Assembly: GCF_025561445.1 (NCBI RefSeq)
Contig: NZ_CP095096.1
Span: forward strand, 785,822-849,821
Source of the DNA: Staphylococcus sp. IVB6181
GTDB taxonomy: Bacteria > Bacillota > Bacilli > Staphylococcales > Staphylococcaceae
Direction: 5' to 3'
DNA length: 64,000 nt
Part shown: positions 54,115-62,584 of the stretch, one piece after another
Position numbering within the stretch: the first letter of the stretch is position 1
Layout: each line of letters begins with the position of its first letter
Program-made: the position numbers and the translations under genes
The notes under the pieces: model-generated
Seen by the model: the letters and a program-made list of their open reading frames with translations, nothing else
The model's database searches: none
What the model was told of the DNA's origin: nothing

Positions 54115-54717
54115 GTGAAAGCAATTATATTAGCAGGCGGGCGTTCAGAACGTTTCGGCGCCCCAAAGGCATTTGCACAAATTAATAACAAAATGTTCTA
54201 TCAGCACATCATAGATGCGATAGAAGCAACAAATATGTTCAGTGAAATTATTGTCAGTTCCAATGCGGAGCTGGCAGATCATTTTGAAAATGTGAAAGTG
54301 ATTGTAGATGATCCTCAGCATAAAGATAAAGGGCCGCTTTCAGGGATTTATTCAGTGATGAAACAAGATTATGAAGCGGAACTCTTCTTTGTGATTTCAG
54401 TCGACACACCGCTTGTCACTGAAAAAGCCATCAGTGCATTATACCGGTTCTTAGTCGAACATCTGATTGAGGATCAATTGGATATTGCGGGGTATAAGGA
54501 AGAAGGATTCCCGATACCGACAATCGCATTTTACAGTCCGACATGTCTGCCGGTAATTGCACGTGCATTAGAATCTGATGATTACAGTATGAAGCATGTA
54601 TATAACCAAGTAGCTTCAGACTGGTTAGATGTGCATGAGGCAGAAACACAACCGAATTGGTATAAAAATATCAACTATCCCCAAGATTTAGCAAGTGTTG
54701 AAAATCATTCGCTTTGA
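54115..54717 (+). CDS. mobA: Molybdenum cofactor guanylyltransferase MobA
   Basis: A 200-residue nucleotidyltransferase that makes molybdopterin guanine dinucleotide. It has [21 protein letters not shown] (GTP loop LAGGxSxRFG), [12 protein letters not shown] and [12 protein letters not shown] (metal Asp). GTG start at 54115 with GGAGG 9 bp before it, 6 bp after the moaD stop. MobA and MobB together show that the genome makes the bis-MGD-type cofactor that formate dehydrogenase and nitrate reductase use. Confidence 0.92.
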   Translation: MKAIILAGGRSERFGAPKAFAQINNKMFYQHIIDAIEATNMFSEIIVSSNAELADHFENVKVIVDDPQHKDKGPLSGIYSVMKQDYEAELFFVISVDTPLVTEKAISALYRFLVEHLIEDQLDIAGYKEEGFPIPTIAFYSPTCLPVIARALESDDYSMKHVYNQVASDWLDVHEAETQPNWYKNINYPQDLASVENHSL

Positions 54718-54762
54718 TGTAAAGCATCAAGCGTAATCAGAGAAAGAGAAGGGGGTCAAAAG

Positions 54763-55785
54763 ATGGTAAAACAAATAACAGATAAACTCGGTCGTCCGAT
54801 TCGCGACTTAAGATTATCCGTGACAGATCGCTGTAATTTCAGGTGCGATTACTGTATGCCTAAAGAAATATTCGGCGATGACTTTGTCTTTTTACCCAAA
54901 GATGAATTATTGACTTTCAGTGAAATGGAAAGAATTGCTCGCGTATATACACGTCTAGGTGTGAAGAAAATCCGTATCACAGGCGGAGAACCTTTAATGC
55001 GCAGAGATTTATATAAATTAATTGCGGCCTTAAATAAAATAGAAGGCGTAGAAGATATTGGTTTAACAACGAACGGCTTATTGCTGAAAAAGCATGGTCA
55101 GAATTTATATGATGCCGGCTTGCGCCGTATTAACGTCAGTTTGGATGCGATAGATGATAAACTCTTCCAATCCATTAATAACCGTAACATCAAAGCAGAA
55201 ACCATCCTTGAACAAATTGATTATGCTGTATCTATCGGCTTTAAAGTGAAAATCAATGTGGTGGTGCAAAAAGGTGTTAATGATGACCAGATTATTCCAA
55301 TGATTCAATACTTCAAAGATAAAGATATTGAAGTACGTTTTATTGAATTTATGGATGTCGGCAATGATAACGGCTGGGATTTCAGTAAAGTCGTAACTAA
55401 AGATGAGATGTTGACGATGATTGAAGATGAGTTCGATATTGAAGCAGTCGAACCGAAATATTATGGGGAAGTCGCAAAATATTATCGTCATAAAGATAAC
55501 GGTGCACAGTTCGGATTGATTACCAGTGTTTCTCAATCATTCTGTTCTACATGTACCAGAGCGCGTTTGTCATCAGACGGCAAGTTCTACGGCTGTTTAT
55601 TCAGTACAGTCGACGGCTTTAATGTCAAAGAGTTTATGCGTTCAGGCAAAACAGACGAACAGCTTCAAGCAAAATTTGAAGAACTTTGGAATATTCGAGA
55701 CGATCGTTATTCTGATGAGCGTACAGAACAAACTGTCGCAAACCGCAGACGCAAGAAAATCAACATGAATTATATCGGCGGTTAA
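54763..55785 (+). CDS. moaA: GTP 3',8-cyclase MoaA
   Basis: A 340-residue radical SAM enzyme that starts cofactor synthesis from GTP. N-terminal cluster CNFRCDYC (C24, C28, C31), C-terminal second cluster ([20 protein letters not shown]), [22 protein letters not shown] and the C-terminal double glycine (YIGG) needed to activate the radical reaction. AAGGGGG precedes the ATG. Last gene of the Moco cluster; its terminator is split by the intact ISL3 element. Confidence 0.94.
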   Translation: MVKQITDKLGRPIRDLRLSVTDRCNFRCDYCMPKEIFGDDFVFLPKDELLTFSEMERIARVYTRLGVKKIRITGGEPLMRRDLYKLIAALNKIEGVEDIGLTTNGLLLKKHGQNLYDAGLRRINVSLDAIDDKLFQSINNRNIKAETILEQIDYAVSIGFKVKINVVVQKGVNDDQIIPMIQYFKDKDIEVRFIEFMDVGNDNGWDFSKVVTKDEMLTMIEDEFDIEAVEPKYYGEVAKYYRHKDNGAQFGLITSVSQSFCSTCTRARLSSDGKFYGCLFSTVDGFNVKEFMRSGKTDEQLQAKFEELWNIRDDRYSDERTEQTVANRRRKKINMNYIGG

Positions 55786-55809
55786 ATTAAAAAAGCGTGT
55801 ATTTTCAAT

Positions 55810-57322
55810 GGTTCTTCATCTTTTATGGTGGGAAGGTAAAACTTCCCGCCTTTTTCGATACACAAAAAGCGCAATTGCCTCTATAATTTAAAGTGACCAA
55901 ACCCAAATTAAAGGAGACAAGTGCGCCTATGTGTAATGATACATTAGAAATACTAAGAATAAAAGATAAAAATATCAAATTTGTTAGCCAAGATATTGAT
56001 GTAATAGTAAAAGGAAAGAAGTCTACGGTTGTTAATGCTGTACTTACGTATAAGCCTTCGGCTTGTCCTTGCTGCGGAATTAAAAATGAAGGACAAATTC
56101 ATAAGCATGGTAAACGAGTTTCTCGTATTACCTTGCTTAAAACTCAAGGCTATAATACATATCTAAACTTAGCAAAACAGCGCTTTAAGTGTTTAGAGTG
56201 TAATACAACTTTTACTGCTGAAACTGATGTCGTAGATAAGACACGATTTATTTCTAATTATGTGAATCAAAAAATAATTGAAGAAGCCACGAAAGTCAAA
56301 ACAGAAATAGATACTGCAGAAGACAACTGTGTTTCTCCATCTACAGTACGTCGTATTCGAAATAAAGCAGTCAATACTTTACTTATCAAGCCTTTCGATA
56401 ATCTACCTGAACATTTGGCAATGGATGAATTTAGAAGTGTAAAGAGTGTGACTGGCTTAATGAGTTTTATATTTATTAACAATGACACACATGAATTTCT
56501 AGATGTCTTAGAAAACAGAACTTCGGGTTATTTAAAAGCTTATTTTGAACGCTTTGATCGAAAAAATAGACTTAAAGTTAAAACAATTACCATTGATATG
56601 TTTGAACCCTATTTATTCTTATTTAAAAAGCTCTTTTTTAATGCATCTATAATCTTTGATAGATTTCATATCGTTCAGCACATGAATAGAGAGTTAAACT
56701 TCTATCGCAGAGAAGTAATGAATCGTTATAAAGACAAAGAAGGAAGGGAATACCCTGTTTTAAAGAACAAATGGAGACTTCTTTTAACAGACAAACGTAA
56801 ACTCTTCATGATGGATGGTATTTGGGATGGTTCCTTTAGATGTTATAAAAAAGGTTATGATCTAGTGAATTTTATGCTTCAAACAGATGAAAAGTTAAAA
56901 AATTCATACGAACTAGTACATGATTTACGCGAAAGTTTAAAATTATGTAATTGGAAAGATTTTATCAATCGTTTGAACGATGTTGATAAAAACTCAATCA
57001 GTAAAAACATATGGAAAGTAGTAACATTTTTTAGAAAGCACCAAGAAATACTTCGAAATACGATTTACAATCCCTTATTAAATAACGGTGCAATAGAGGG
57101 TATTAACAATAAAAGAAAGTTAATTAAGCGAATTTCATATGGATACAGAAGCTTTAATAACTTAAGAAACCGTATAATGCTGGTATTTAGTTTATTTAAA
57201 AACAAAAAGAAAAAGACAACCAGACCCGTACATCGGATGGTTGTCTAAATGATAGAATTCGAAGAATTCCAATCAAAATTAAGTTCTTTAAATTATTCAC
57301 CCACCACAAATGGTGGAGAACC
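55810..57322 (+). mobile_element. ISL3-family insertion sequence (second copy, intact)
   Basis: A 1513-bp element. The inverted repeats are 23 bp with four mismatches: left 55810-55832 (GGTTCT...TGGTGGG) and right 57300-57322 (complement GGTTCT...TGGTGGG). The target duplication TTTTCAAT is perfect (55802-55809 and 57323-57330), so the insertion is recent. A hairpin GGTGGGAAG/CTTCCCGCC plus T5 at 55827-55855 inside the left end should block read-through from moaA. The element carries one complete transposase gene. Confidence 0.95.
55929..57248 (+). CDS. ISL3-family transposase (IS1181-like)
   Basis: A 439-residue DDE transposase starting MCNDTLEILRIKDKNI, very like IS1181 of staphylococci in my memory. 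N-terminal zinc finger (CPCCG and CLECN), helix-turn-helix (TAEDNCVSPSTVRRI), catalytic core (MDEFRSVK with D, TIDMFEPYLFLFKKLFFNASIIFDRFHIVQHMNREL with D, and NGAIEGINNKRKLIKRISYGYRSFNNLRNRIML with E). AAAGGAGA precedes ATG 55929; the frame is open from 55893. It appears intact, and so likely active. It differs clearly from the decayed element behind galT. Confidence 0.93.
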   Translation: MCNDTLEILRIKDKNIKFVSQDIDVIVKGKKSTVVNAVLTYKPSACPCCGIKNEGQIHKHGKRVSRITLLKTQGYNTYLNLAKQRFKCLECNTTFTAETDVVDKTRFISNYVNQKIIEEATKVKTEIDTAEDNCVSPSTVRRIRNKAVNTLLIKPFDNLPEHLAMDEFRSVKSVTGLMSFIFINNDTHEFLDVLENRTSGYLKAYFERFDRKNRLKVKTITIDMFEPYLFLFKKLFFNASIIFDRFHIVQHMNRELNFYRREVMNRYKDKEGREYPVLKNKWRLLLTDKRKLFMMDGIWDGSFRCYKKGYDLVNFMLQTDEKLKNSYELVHDLRESLKLCNWKDFINRLNDVDKNSISKNIWKVVTFFRKHQEILRNTIYNPLLNNGAIEGINNKRKLIKRISYGYRSFNNLRNRIMLVFSLFKNKKKKTTRPVHRMVV

Positions 57323-57364
57323 TTTTCAATTTCATTTTGAAAATACACGCTTTTTCATGTTTTA

Positions 57365-57709
57365 TTACTTCGCATTTACTTTGAATTCTTTAATCACTTG
57401 TGCCACAAACAGACGTTGTGCATCATTAAGTAAATAAAAAACTTGACGCTCATCAGTTTCAGAGCGTTCTTTAGCAATGAGCTCTCTTTTGTAAAGCTTG
57501 CGAATTAATACATCAATCTTACTCGTATTCCATTTCATGTCATAATGTAATGAATCTCTTAACACTTTACCGGTAATTTTGTCTGTACCAAAGAAACGAT
57601 ATAAAATAATGAATTCTTCCATGGACAGATGATACTCGGACTTCAGCCAGTATTTAATTTGGCTGAGCTTGCATTCGGTATCGATAAATTGGTCAATTGT
57701 TTGAGTCAT
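57365..57709 (-). CDS. sarV: SarA-family regulator SarV
   Basis: A 114-residue winged-helix protein of the SarA family. SQIKYWLKSEYHLSMEEFIILYRFFGTDKITGKVLRDSLHYDMKWNTSKIDVLIRKLYKRELIAKERSETDERQVFYL includes the DER wing and the KIDVLIRKLYKRELI helix typical of SarV. In S. aureus SarV sits next to moaA and promotes autolysis gene expression; the same neighbour is present here, now with an ISL3 element between. GGAGGAATAT precedes the ATG. Confidence 0.87.
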   Translation of the reverse strand: MTQTIDQFIDTECKLSQIKYWLKSEYHLSMEEFIILYRFFGTDKITGKVLRDSLHYDMKWNTSKIDVLIRKLYKRELIAKERSETDERQVFYLLNDAQRLFVAQVIKEFKVNAK

Positions 57710-57921
57710 AGATATTCCTCCTTCTGTTCTTCGTTGTTGTACTCCCCTGGGAATATTAATAGAATAACTTATTATATTATATAACGTTTTTCAAGTTAAA
57801 TCTATTATGTTTCGTTTACTATAATAGTAAAATTAGTGAGATATCATGGACATTATGACGAAAGATTGAATAATTTGAGTGATAGGTTCACAAATCATGC
57901 AATCTTCAGATATGAAATAAA

Positions 57922-57937
57922 TATGACAAATGTCATA
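57922..57937. promoter_or_regulatory. Dyad operator upstream of the ABC transporter
   Basis: TATGACA-AA-TGTCATA (57922-57937) is a perfect 7-bp inverted repeat. A related AGTGAC/GTTACT pair lies about 10 bp downstream. It is in the 306-bp gap between sarV and the ABC gene, which holds no gene that I can see. It may be the target of the response regulator whose stump is encoded at 59186. Confidence 0.5.
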
Positions 57938-58015
57938 AACAAGAAGTGACAGACGTTACTAGAGCCGAATTATTTCAAGATATACAATTAATATAAATTG
58001 AAATGAGGTGGGCTT

Positions 58016-58873
58016 ATGATAAAGATAAATCAGTTAACAAAGAGTTTTAAACGCACAAAAGCAGTAGATCATGTGACTTTAGACATCGCACAAAGCAATT
58101 GTACGGCACTCATCGGTGTAAATGGTGCTGGGAAATCTACATTGATTGATTTGATTTTAGGCAATCTGCACCCTGACAGCGGAACCATCGATATGGATGG
58201 TTTCAAATCCAGCCAAATCGGTGTACTTTTCCAAAAGACTGTATTTAATGATTTTGTAAAAGTTAAAGAGCTTTATCGGTTATATGCTTCATTTTATAAA
58301 GACCCGTTAACGTTTGATGCATTCCAAAAGATGACACAATTCAGTAAGCAGCAGATGAATCAATATGCGAATAAATTATCCGGCGGTCAGCAGCGTTTAT
58401 TAGATTTTGCGCTCGTAATGGTCGGCAAACCGCAGCTGATTATCTTAGATGAGCCGACTTCTGCGATGGATGCGAAGACAAGACGTTATTTCTGGTCTTT
58501 GATCGAAACGTTGAAAACAGAAGGCAAAACAATTCTTTATACGACACACTACTTAGAAGAAGTAGAACGTGTGGCTGATAGAGTGGTTGTGTTGAGAAAA
58601 GGACAGGTCATTAATGATACGACGCCTTCGAAACTCAGACATGAAAACAGAGCTTCAACAATCTGCATGCCTGAAATTTATGAACCGCAAATCAAGCAGC
58701 ATATAACGTTAGCTTATCAGAAACATCAAGGAGAACTGAGAATCGTTGCGGATAATGTGCAAGCTGTACTTGTAATCTTGATGGGGTTAAAGCTTGATTT
58801 GAACGAAATCGAAATCAAGAAAGGTTCGATTGAAGACTATGTATTTGAAGGAGAAGGGGAGGTTTCAGCATGA
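58016..58873 (+). CDS. ABC transporter ATP-binding protein
   Basis: A 285-residue ATPase of the drug/antimicrobial exporter (DRA) type: Walker A GVNGAGKST (about residues 36-44), signature NKLSGGQQRLLDFALVM, Walker B LIILDEPTSAMDAKTRRYFW and H-loop YTTHYLEE. The C-terminal accessory region (about 215-285) is intact. GAGGTGG precedes the ATG. Its stop overlaps the permease start by 4 bp. The permease is truncated, so this ATPase lacks its native membrane partner in this window. Confidence 0.85.
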   Translation: MIKINQLTKSFKRTKAVDHVTLDIAQSNCTALIGVNGAGKSTLIDLILGNLHPDSGTIDMDGFKSSQIGVLFQKTVFNDFVKVKELYRLYASFYKDPLTFDAFQKMTQFSKQQMNQYANKLSGGQQRLLDFALVMVGKPQLIILDEPTSAMDAKTRRYFWSLIETLKTEGKTILYTTHYLEEVERVADRVVVLRKGQVINDTTPSKLRHENRASTICMPEIYEPQIKQHITLAYQKHQGELRIVADNVQAVLVILMGLKLDLNEIEIKKGSIEDYVFEGEGEVSA

Positions 58874-59202
58874 TATTAAGCTACTTAAAATTAGATTGGT
58901 CTGTTACTTTGCGTCAAAAGGTCTATTTATTACTATCAATCGGCTTGCCGCTCGCATTTTTCTTACTCTTTACTGCCATTAATGATGTCCCAAAAGCGCA
59001 GCAAAACCAAGTCTATAAAGAAATATTATTTAATATGACAACCTTCAGTCTGACGAGTTTCTCGCTCATGACTTTCCCGACTGAATTATTATTGGATAAA
59101 CAAAACGGGTGGCAAAAGAAATTGTTTGCGACACCGATGACACCTGCACATTATTATTTGGCAAAAGGAATACAGCGAATCTTTAATGACTACTTTCTTT
59201 AA
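58870..59202 (+). pseudogene. ABC-2 type permease, truncated after about 100 codons
   Basis: The first two membrane segments of an ABC-2 permease are present (MILSYLKLDWSVTLRQKVYLLLSIGLPLAFFLLF and NMTTFSLTSFSLMTFPTELLLDKQNGWQKKLFATPMTPAHYYLAK). A normal permease of this class has about 240-250 residues and six helices. After about codon 103 the sequence turns into that of a response regulator gene in another frame, and a stop comes at once. The rest of the permease, the following sensor kinase and most of the regulator were lost by one internal deletion near 59180-59200. Confidence 0.75.
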
Positions 59203-59404
59203 AGAGAAAAATCCGTTAACGCCTTCAGAACAGCTGATCCTAAAAGAAATCGGCAATGGCTACTCAAGCAAAGAAATCGCACAAAAGCTTTTTCTTTCAA
59301 ATGGCACTGTACGCAACTATATCTCCAATGTGATTGATAAAATGGAAACGGAAAACCGCTTTGATGCATGGAAGAAAGCCATGGAAAAAGGATGGATTAT
59401 TTAA
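59186..59404 (+). pseudogene. NarL/LuxR response regulator, C-terminal stump
   Basis: This 72-codon frame holds only the output domain: NPLTPSEQLILKEIGNGYSSKEIAQKLFLSNGTVRNYISNVIDKMETENRFDAWKKAMEKGWI, a LuxR-type helix-turn-helix of DesR/LiaR-like regulators. The receiver domain is missing. It overlaps the truncated permease. If translated, a free LuxR domain could still bind DNA; the ATG at 59186 has no real Shine-Dalgarno. Confidence 0.75.
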
Positions 59405-59631
59405 ATGCATTAATTTATATCTGTGCTATATCGTATAATCTGTTTAAATCAAAACTCAATCAGATTATAACTAAAAAGATAGATGTATAATTAATAACAA
59501 TTGTGATATAACTTTTAAATTTAATTAGTATATATGGAACCTGCAAACATAAAATTTTACAAAATTGCGACAACTTGAAATAATGACTTATTAAGGGGAG
59601 AAAGTCATTATAAAGAAAGGGGTTACATTTA

Positions 59632-60396
59632 ATGAATGAATTTAAAGGTTTTGATAAAAGTTTTAATCTAACTAATAAAGTCGCTATAGTCACTGGTGGA
59701 GCAAGTGGAATTGGGGAAGCTATCACTGACCTATTTGCTGAAAAAGAGGCTAAAGTTGCTGTAATTGATATTAAACAAGACGTCGAAAACACAGAACAAC
59801 AAAAGGATAATGTTTTTGGTTTTAAATGTGATATCACAGACGCTGAACAAGTCAAAAATACTGTCAATAGTATTAAGGAACGTTTCGGAAGAATAGATAT
59901 TCTTGTAAATAGTGCGGGTGTAGCCTTATTAGATGATGCGGAAAATATATCAGATGATTTGTGGCAAAAAACGCTCGATTTAAATCTTACTGCTTTATTT
60001 AAAATGGCTCAAACAGTTGGAAACATTCTAATTGAACAAAATGAAGGTGGCAAAATCATCAATATGTCTAGTCAAAACGCATTAATTGCTTTAGACAACC
60101 ATACAGCATATGGTGCTACAAAAGCAGCCGTTGTTAATGTCACAAAAAGTTTAGCTTATGAATGGGCTCAGTATGGTATTAATGTTAATTCAATATCTCC
60201 AACTATTGTTGCAACCGAATTAAGCGATAAAGCTTGGGTAGGTGAAAAAAGAAAAGAGCAACTTGATAGTATTCCTTTAGGTCGCTTTGGTCACCCATCT
60301 GAAGTTGCAGCCGTAGCTTTATTTTTAGCAAGTGATGCTGCAAACTTTATTACAGGAGAAAATATTGTGATTGATGGTGGAAACACAATAAAATAA
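59632..60396 (+). CDS. Short-chain dehydrogenase/reductase (SDR family)
   Basis: A 254-residue classical SDR oxidoreductase: TGGASGIGEA (residues 21-30) binds NAD(P), NSAG (93-96), catalytic S146/S147, Y160 and K164 in YGATK, and the C-terminal GENIVIDGGNT. Members of this branch act on polyols (sorbitol, arabinitol) or 3-oxoacyl-ACP. GAAAGGGG precedes the ATG. It is more AT-rich in codon choice than neighbouring genes (few GC-ending codons) and stands alone between a deletion scar and a degenerate frame, so it may have been acquired. Confidence 0.82.
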   Translation: MNEFKGFDKSFNLTNKVAIVTGGASGIGEAITDLFAEKEAKVAVIDIKQDVENTEQQKDNVFGFKCDITDAEQVKNTVNSIKERFGRIDILVNSAGVALLDDAENISDDLWQKTLDLNLTALFKMAQTVGNILIEQNEGGKIINMSSQNALIALDNHTAYGATKAAVVNVTKSLAYEWAQYGINVNSISPTIVATELSDKAWVGEKRKEQLDSIPLGRFGHPSEVAAVALFLASDAANFITGENIVIDGGNTIK

Positions 60397-60642
60397 ATGT
60401 TCACTTTTAAATATGTTTCACGTACTTACTATATTCTGAAAATAGAGTCTGGTTATCAATACAGAGTTGATGACTTTAAAACAAGGTGAGATCATTCTAA
60501 GATTAGAAAAATGATTCAAGATGAATGAGTGAAAACATATAAGGCAGTTAATAATAGTAAAGCGGTTCTGAACGATGATTATATCTATTTAAAAATAAAA
60601 CAGGAAGATTTTCATTTTTTTATTATGAAAATCTTCCTGTTT
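60397..60642 (+). pseudogene. Degenerate open frame of unknown origin
   Basis: A reading frame beginning ATG directly after the SDR stop continues in phase for about 80 codons, with two internal TGA codons (60487-60489 and about 39 bp later). The translation between them (VSRTYYILKIESGYQYRVDD, DHSKIRKMIQDE, VKTYKAVNNSKAVLNDDYIYLKI) looks protein-like. I do not recognise it. It could be a decayed gene or chance; the coding evidence is weak. Confidence 0.28.
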
Positions 60643-60643
60643 T
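60597..60643. terminator. Strong bidirectional terminator, 18-bp stem
   Basis: AAAACAGGAAGATTTTCA (60597-60614) pairs perfectly with TGAAAATCTTCCTGTTTT (60626-60643). A and T runs flank both sides. Confidence 0.9.
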
Positions 60644-60691
60644 CTAGGTTTTGAAAAGTCTATTTGTTCAAGTTTCTCAGAGTGGTTGATA

Positions 60692-61891
60692 TTAATTTGT
60701 TTCTAGGTATTTTACTTTACGGCCATGCAAGAAGTAGTAGACGATTGCGGTAATGATTGTAAGGACAGCCATGTAACCATAAAGCTGTGCATACGTAATC
60801 ATTGAAGTAAAGGCGCCTAATACAGAAGGGCCGAATCCGATACCGAAATCAATACCGATAAAGAATGTGGATGTTGCGAGTCCGTATTTTTCAGGTGTAG
60901 TAACTTTGATGGCAATGGCTTGCATGAGTGATGACAAGTTGCCGTAGCCGACACCTAATGCTGCACCGGCAAGCAATAACATCCAGCCTGAATGTGAGAA
61001 GTATAACAGCACGAAGCTGAGTAATAAGAATAAGTAAGATGGATAAACGACAACGTTTTCGTTTTTGTTATCCATTAAGCGTCCAGTTACAGGACGTGTA
61101 ACTAATGAAGTCAAAGCATAGAAAATAAAGAAGTAACTAGATACAGCAACTAAGTTGCGTTCTTCCGCAAAGAACTTCAAGAATGTCAGTACAGATGAGT
61201 AAGTCACACCTGTAATTAAAATAACTATCGCAATCGGTACGGCATCTTTAGCGATAAATTGACTCAAGCTGAAGCCTTTAGATTTTGTTTGTGCAGGCTC
61301 TGATGTTGTTTCGAAATTGATTTGAATCAAGAATGAAAGCAAGAGTCCGATAATACCCAATGCGAGACATAAACCGAATAATACATCGATTGAGAAGTGG
61401 TTTGAAAGTAATAAACCAAAGAAAGGTCCCACAGCTGTACCTAAAACAAGACTGAGCGAGAACATGCTGATGCCTTCGCTTTTACGTTCTGGCGGTGTGA
61501 TATAAGCCGCAATCGTACCTGTTGCTGTGGTTGCTACAGCTGTCGCAATACCGTTGATAAGTCGTGTGAACATTAAAAAACCAAGCGAACCTTCGATAAA
61601 GTAAAGTGCTTGTGTAATAATTAAAAAGACAAGTCCGATGAGCAATGTACGCTTCGGACCGATAGCGTTCACATATTTCCCCGTAATAAAACGTCCGATT
61701 AAAGATCCGACGATGAATAAACCGGTTACCAGACCGGATAAACTATCTGAAACACCGTATTCGCTTTTACTGTATCCTGCAATTACGACGATTAAGAGAT
61801 ACATACAAAGATATACGAAAAAGTTGACCATGAAGTTCATATTGAAACTTTTAGTCCAAATCGGTGCGTGTTGTGCGTGGCTTTGGTTCAA
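60692..61891 (-). CDS. Major facilitator superfamily transporter
   Basis: A 399-residue protein with twelve membrane helices. MFS loop motif NAIGPKRTLLIG between helices 2 and 3, and GTAVGPFFGLLL in helix 5 (antiporter motif C-like), suggest a proton-driven drug exporter. It begins with TTG at 61891, 8 bp after a GGGAGG Shine-Dalgarno. It lies 12 bp downstream of the MarR-type regulator on the same strand, the usual MarR-efflux pair. The substrate is unknown. Confidence 0.83.
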   Translation of the reverse strand: MNQSHAQHAPIWTKSFNMNFMVNFFVYLCMYLLIVVIAGYSKSEYGVSDSLSGLVTGLFIVGSLIGRFITGKYVNAIGPKRTLLIGLVFLIITQALYFIEGSLGFLMFTRLINGIATAVATTATGTIAAYITPPERKSEGISMFSLSLVLGTAVGPFFGLLLSNHFSIDVLFGLCLALGIIGLLLSFLIQINFETTSEPAQTKSKGFSLSQFIAKDAVPIAIVILITGVTYSSVLTFLKFFAEERNLVAVSSYFFIFYALTSLVTRPVTGRLMDNKNENVVVYPSYLFLLLSFVLLYFSHSGWMLLLAGAALGVGYGNLSSLMQAIAIKVTTPEKYGLATSTFFIGIDFGIGFGPSVLGAFTSMITYAQLYGYMAVLTIITAIVYYFLHGRKVKYLETN

Positions 61892-61903
61892 GCTGATACC
61901 TCC

Positions 61904-62320
61904 CTATAAAATGTTTTTTAAAGATTGAAGTGTTTTGATTGTACATTCTATGTCTTCTTGTGAAATACCCGCTGCTTTAATGCTGTTTTTCTGAAAGGCT
62001 ATTACTTGTTCCATCACTTCGTGATAGATAGTATTGCCTTTGTCTGTAAGTCCTAATAGTTTCTGTCTCTTATCTTCCCCTGGAGTGACAGTTAATAGAT
62101 CAAATTCGTGCAAGACTTTTAATAATTTGCGTGTTGAAGGTTTCTCAATAGAACGGCGTTTTGAGATTTCAACTAACGTTGTAGGTGCGTGTAAATAAAT
62201 GTCTTTCAACACTAAAAATTGTGCAGTATGCAAATGATACTTATCGAGCAAAGGTTGTACTTGTTTAATATAAGGTCTGTAAAGTTCTGTAAAACTATTG
62301 AATAATTGATTGGTTTCCAT
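61904..62320 (-). CDS. MarR-family transcriptional regulator
   Basis: A 138-residue winged-helix dimer protein. TLVEISKRRSIEKPSTRKLLKVLHEFDLLTVTPGEDKRQKLLGLTDKGNTIYHEV contains the recognition helix and the DxR wing (here DKRQK). AAGGAGCC precedes the ATG. It is the first gene of an operon with the MFS exporter, and a perfect GTTAGCT-T-AGCTAAC dyad (62444-62458) upstream is the likely operator. Confidence 0.85.
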   Translation of the reverse strand: METNQLFNSFTELYRPYIKQVQPLLDKYHLHTAQFLVLKDIYLHAPTTLVEISKRRSIEKPSTRKLLKVLHEFDLLTVTPGEDKRQKLLGLTDKGNTIYHEVMEQVIAFQKNSIKAAGISQEDIECTIKTLQSLKNIL

Positions 62321-62346
62321 AAGATGCGGCTCCTTAAATTAAGATA

Positions 62347-62380
62347 GAGGTTGCAAACCTTTCGATAAAGGCACAACCTC
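62347..62380 (-). other. Leader hairpin before marR
   Basis: GAGGTTG (62347-62353) pairs with CAACCTC (62374-62380), with CCTTT/AAAGG inside (loop CGAT). It lies in the 5' untranslated part of the marR mRNA. A 22-codon frame on the minus strand runs through it, but it has no clear ribosome site. Confidence 0.4.
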
Positions 62381-62443
62381 CTAACGCACGAAGTAACATT
62401 TTTTGCAGGGTAGTTTGAAAAGACTTCGTACAATCTATAAAAG

Positions 62444-62458
62444 GTTAGCTTAGCTAAC
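62444..62458. promoter_or_regulatory. Probable MarR operator
   Basis: GTTAGCTTAGCTAAC is a perfect 7-1-7 dyad about 125 bp before the marR-type gene, in the divergent region shared with the glyoxalase-like gene. Confidence 0.6.
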
Positions 62459-62584
62459 TAATTTACTTTTCCATTGTAGAGAATCTGAAAGTAAAAATCA
62501 AGTTCTTTTTTGAATTTGTTCCTAAAAAAAGCATTCGTGTACATTATTTGATAAGATGGAGAAAAATGAGGGAGGATGGTTGTA

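Noticed and set aside
55827..55855. Hairpin plus T5 taken as the moaA terminator
   Set aside because: It lies inside the left end of the ISL3 element; the native moaA terminator is the split stem at 55790-55807 and 57338-57355.
57249..57437. 62-codon frame after the intact ISL3 transposase
   Set aside because: It spans the IS end, the target duplication and the sarV end on the other strand, with no family match.
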